Below the pieces are notes generated by a model. That model had not been told where the DNA came from and did not search any database. It saw nothing but the letters and a program-made list of their open reading frames with translations. DNA of 38,091 nucleotides from Verrucomicrobiota bacterium (GTDB lineage: Bacteria; Verrucomicrobiota; Verrucomicrobiia; Limisphaerales; SIBE01). Every line of letters begins with the position of its first letter. Position 1 is the first letter of the stretch. Positions 37,730 to 38,091 of this stretch are shown piece after piece. The stretch covers positions 1 to 38,091 of the forward strand of contig JAIPJX010000034.1 in NCBI GenBank assembly GCA_021733945.1, written 5' to 3'. A program made the position numbers and the translations under genes.

Positions 37730-37748
37730 CGCAGACTGGCAGTCTGCG
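37730..37748. repeat. Family 4 mini-hairpin, single copy
   Basis: CGCAGACT-GGC-AGTCTGCG is a perfect 8-bp stem around GGC, the same design as the middle hairpin at 14998-15016. It lies about 50 bases past the 3' end of the minus-strand tRNA gene, so it might also affect the tRNA transcript's end, although no T run follows. Confidence 0.7.
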
Positions 37749-37795
37749 GTGCGGCCGGGCCACTGTGTGAATTCGGAGGAAGTCCCTGATGGAGA

Positions 37796-37872
37796 TGGTG
37801 CGCGAGGCGGGGGTCGAACCCACAACCTACGGCTTCGGAGACCGTCACTCTATCCAATTGAGCTACTCGCGC
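37796..37872 (-). tRNA. tRNA-Arg (anticodon CCG)
   Basis: The minus strand folds as a complete cloverleaf. The acceptor arm GCGCGAG (37866-37872) pairs with CTCGCGC (37800-37806). A D arm opens with GCTC; the anticodon stem ACGGT/GCCGT encloses the loop CTCCGAA, giving anticodon CCG for the Arg codon CGG. The T arm is GTGGG-TTCGACC-CCCGC. Discriminator A and an encoded CCA end follow (37796-37799). Length with CCA is 77. All stems pair without mismatch apart from single G-T pairs, so it should be functional. Confidence 0.97.
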
Positions 37873-38091
37873 ATCAGGCTGATCCAGCTTGAAGGTTACT
37901 ATGCCTGAGTCCGACGCGGAGGCAAGCAGATTAGAGGGGGCTGTTTTCTCCGGGGTGCAAGACAGAATTCTTCGAACCGTTGCTTCCATTGGCTTATTTG
38001 GAAAAAGTATCTGACCTCCAAGCACCACGTCGGTTGAAGATCTGAAAAGGTGGCGCGAACCGCACTGCCATTCGCGCGAACCGTCCCGGTG
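37873..38091. other. Upstream region of the tRNA gene, window edge
   Basis: No gene is visible in these 219 bases. On the minus strand TTGCCT (37920-37925) and CATAGT (37898-37903), separated by 16 bases, form a weak sigma-70-like pair that ends 25 bases before the tRNA. Near the edge, GCGCGAA (38053-38059) pairs with TTCGCGC (38071-38077). This may be part of another dispersed repeat. Confidence 0.35.
37898..37925 (-). promoter_or_regulatory. Possible tRNA promoter
   Basis: On the minus strand a TTGCCT box and a CATAGT box, each matching four of six consensus bases, are separated by 16 bases and placed correctly for the tRNA gene that begins at 37872. The match is weak and housekeeping promoters in this phylum are poorly known, so this is only a candidate. 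Confidence 0.3.

Larger units (their letters stand above)
37228..37795. other. Repeat-rich non-coding gap
   Basis: The 568 bases hold no convincing gene. From left to right they contain a GGGGAATTCCCC palindrome (37334-37345), a family 4-like hairpin (37381-37409), the second family 1 inverted repeat (37456-37528) and a perfect family 4 hairpin (37730-37748). The long minus-strand open frame here runs through the tRNA gene and is spurious. No intrinsic terminator is visible behind the giant gene. Confidence 0.6.

Noticed and set aside
37267-38028. Minus-strand open frame of 253 codons
   Set aside because: It runs through the whole tRNA-Arg gene and two dispersed repeats, giving the typical false peptide of a translated tRNA.
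38053-38077. GCGCGAA/TTCGCGC inverted repeat at the window edge
   Set aside because: Seven-base arms with an 11-base loop in GC-rich sequence are weak, and the context is cut off.

Overview
The window is GC-rich bacterial DNA that I attribute, by inference, to a Verrucomicrobiota genome (Limisphaerales/Pedosphaera-like). The reasons are very large secreted modular proteins (MBG, putative-Ig, Ig-like, kelch, LamG and S74 modules), a periplasmic propeller histidine kinase, and gaps filled with short palindromic repeats. No 16S or housekeeping marker is present to prove this.

Layout. 1-359 is a gap with a 58-bp inverted repeat and a short coding-like remnant. 360-3437 (minus) is a secreted M28 zinc peptidase with a PD40 propeller in front and a PDZ domain behind. 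3438-3766 is the divergent gap. 3767-7819 (plus) is a 1350-aa sensor kinase with about 14 propeller blades, a Y_Y_Y domain, one membrane span and a NarL-type kinase core. Two overlapping hairpins separate it from 8015-8671, a NarL/LuxR-type response regulator.

8808-37227 holds six consecutive plus-strand genes, all apparently exported. They are a kelch-propeller protein, an unrecognised secreted protein, an S74 (self-cleaving, endosialidase-type chaperone) fibre-like protein, a protein of about 3127 aa whose C-terminal third resembles the pore-forming and TcB-binding part of Tc toxin TcA subunits, a 326-aa protein with calcium-loop motifs, and a protein of about 3801 aa built from MBG, putative-Ig, cadherin-like, Ig-like and pre-peptidase-like modules. 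The kelch and S74 proteins share an N-terminal module. The two proteins closing the cluster share a C-terminal tail. I read this as a surface or extracellular assembly, possibly controlled by the adjacent two-component pair; that link rests on position only.

37228-37795 is a repeat-rich gap, followed by tRNA-Arg(CCG) on the minus strand at 37796-37872. At least four families of short inverted repeats occur between genes; one has copies at both ends of the window in opposite orientation. No CRISPR array, transposase, integrase or phage structural gene was seen.
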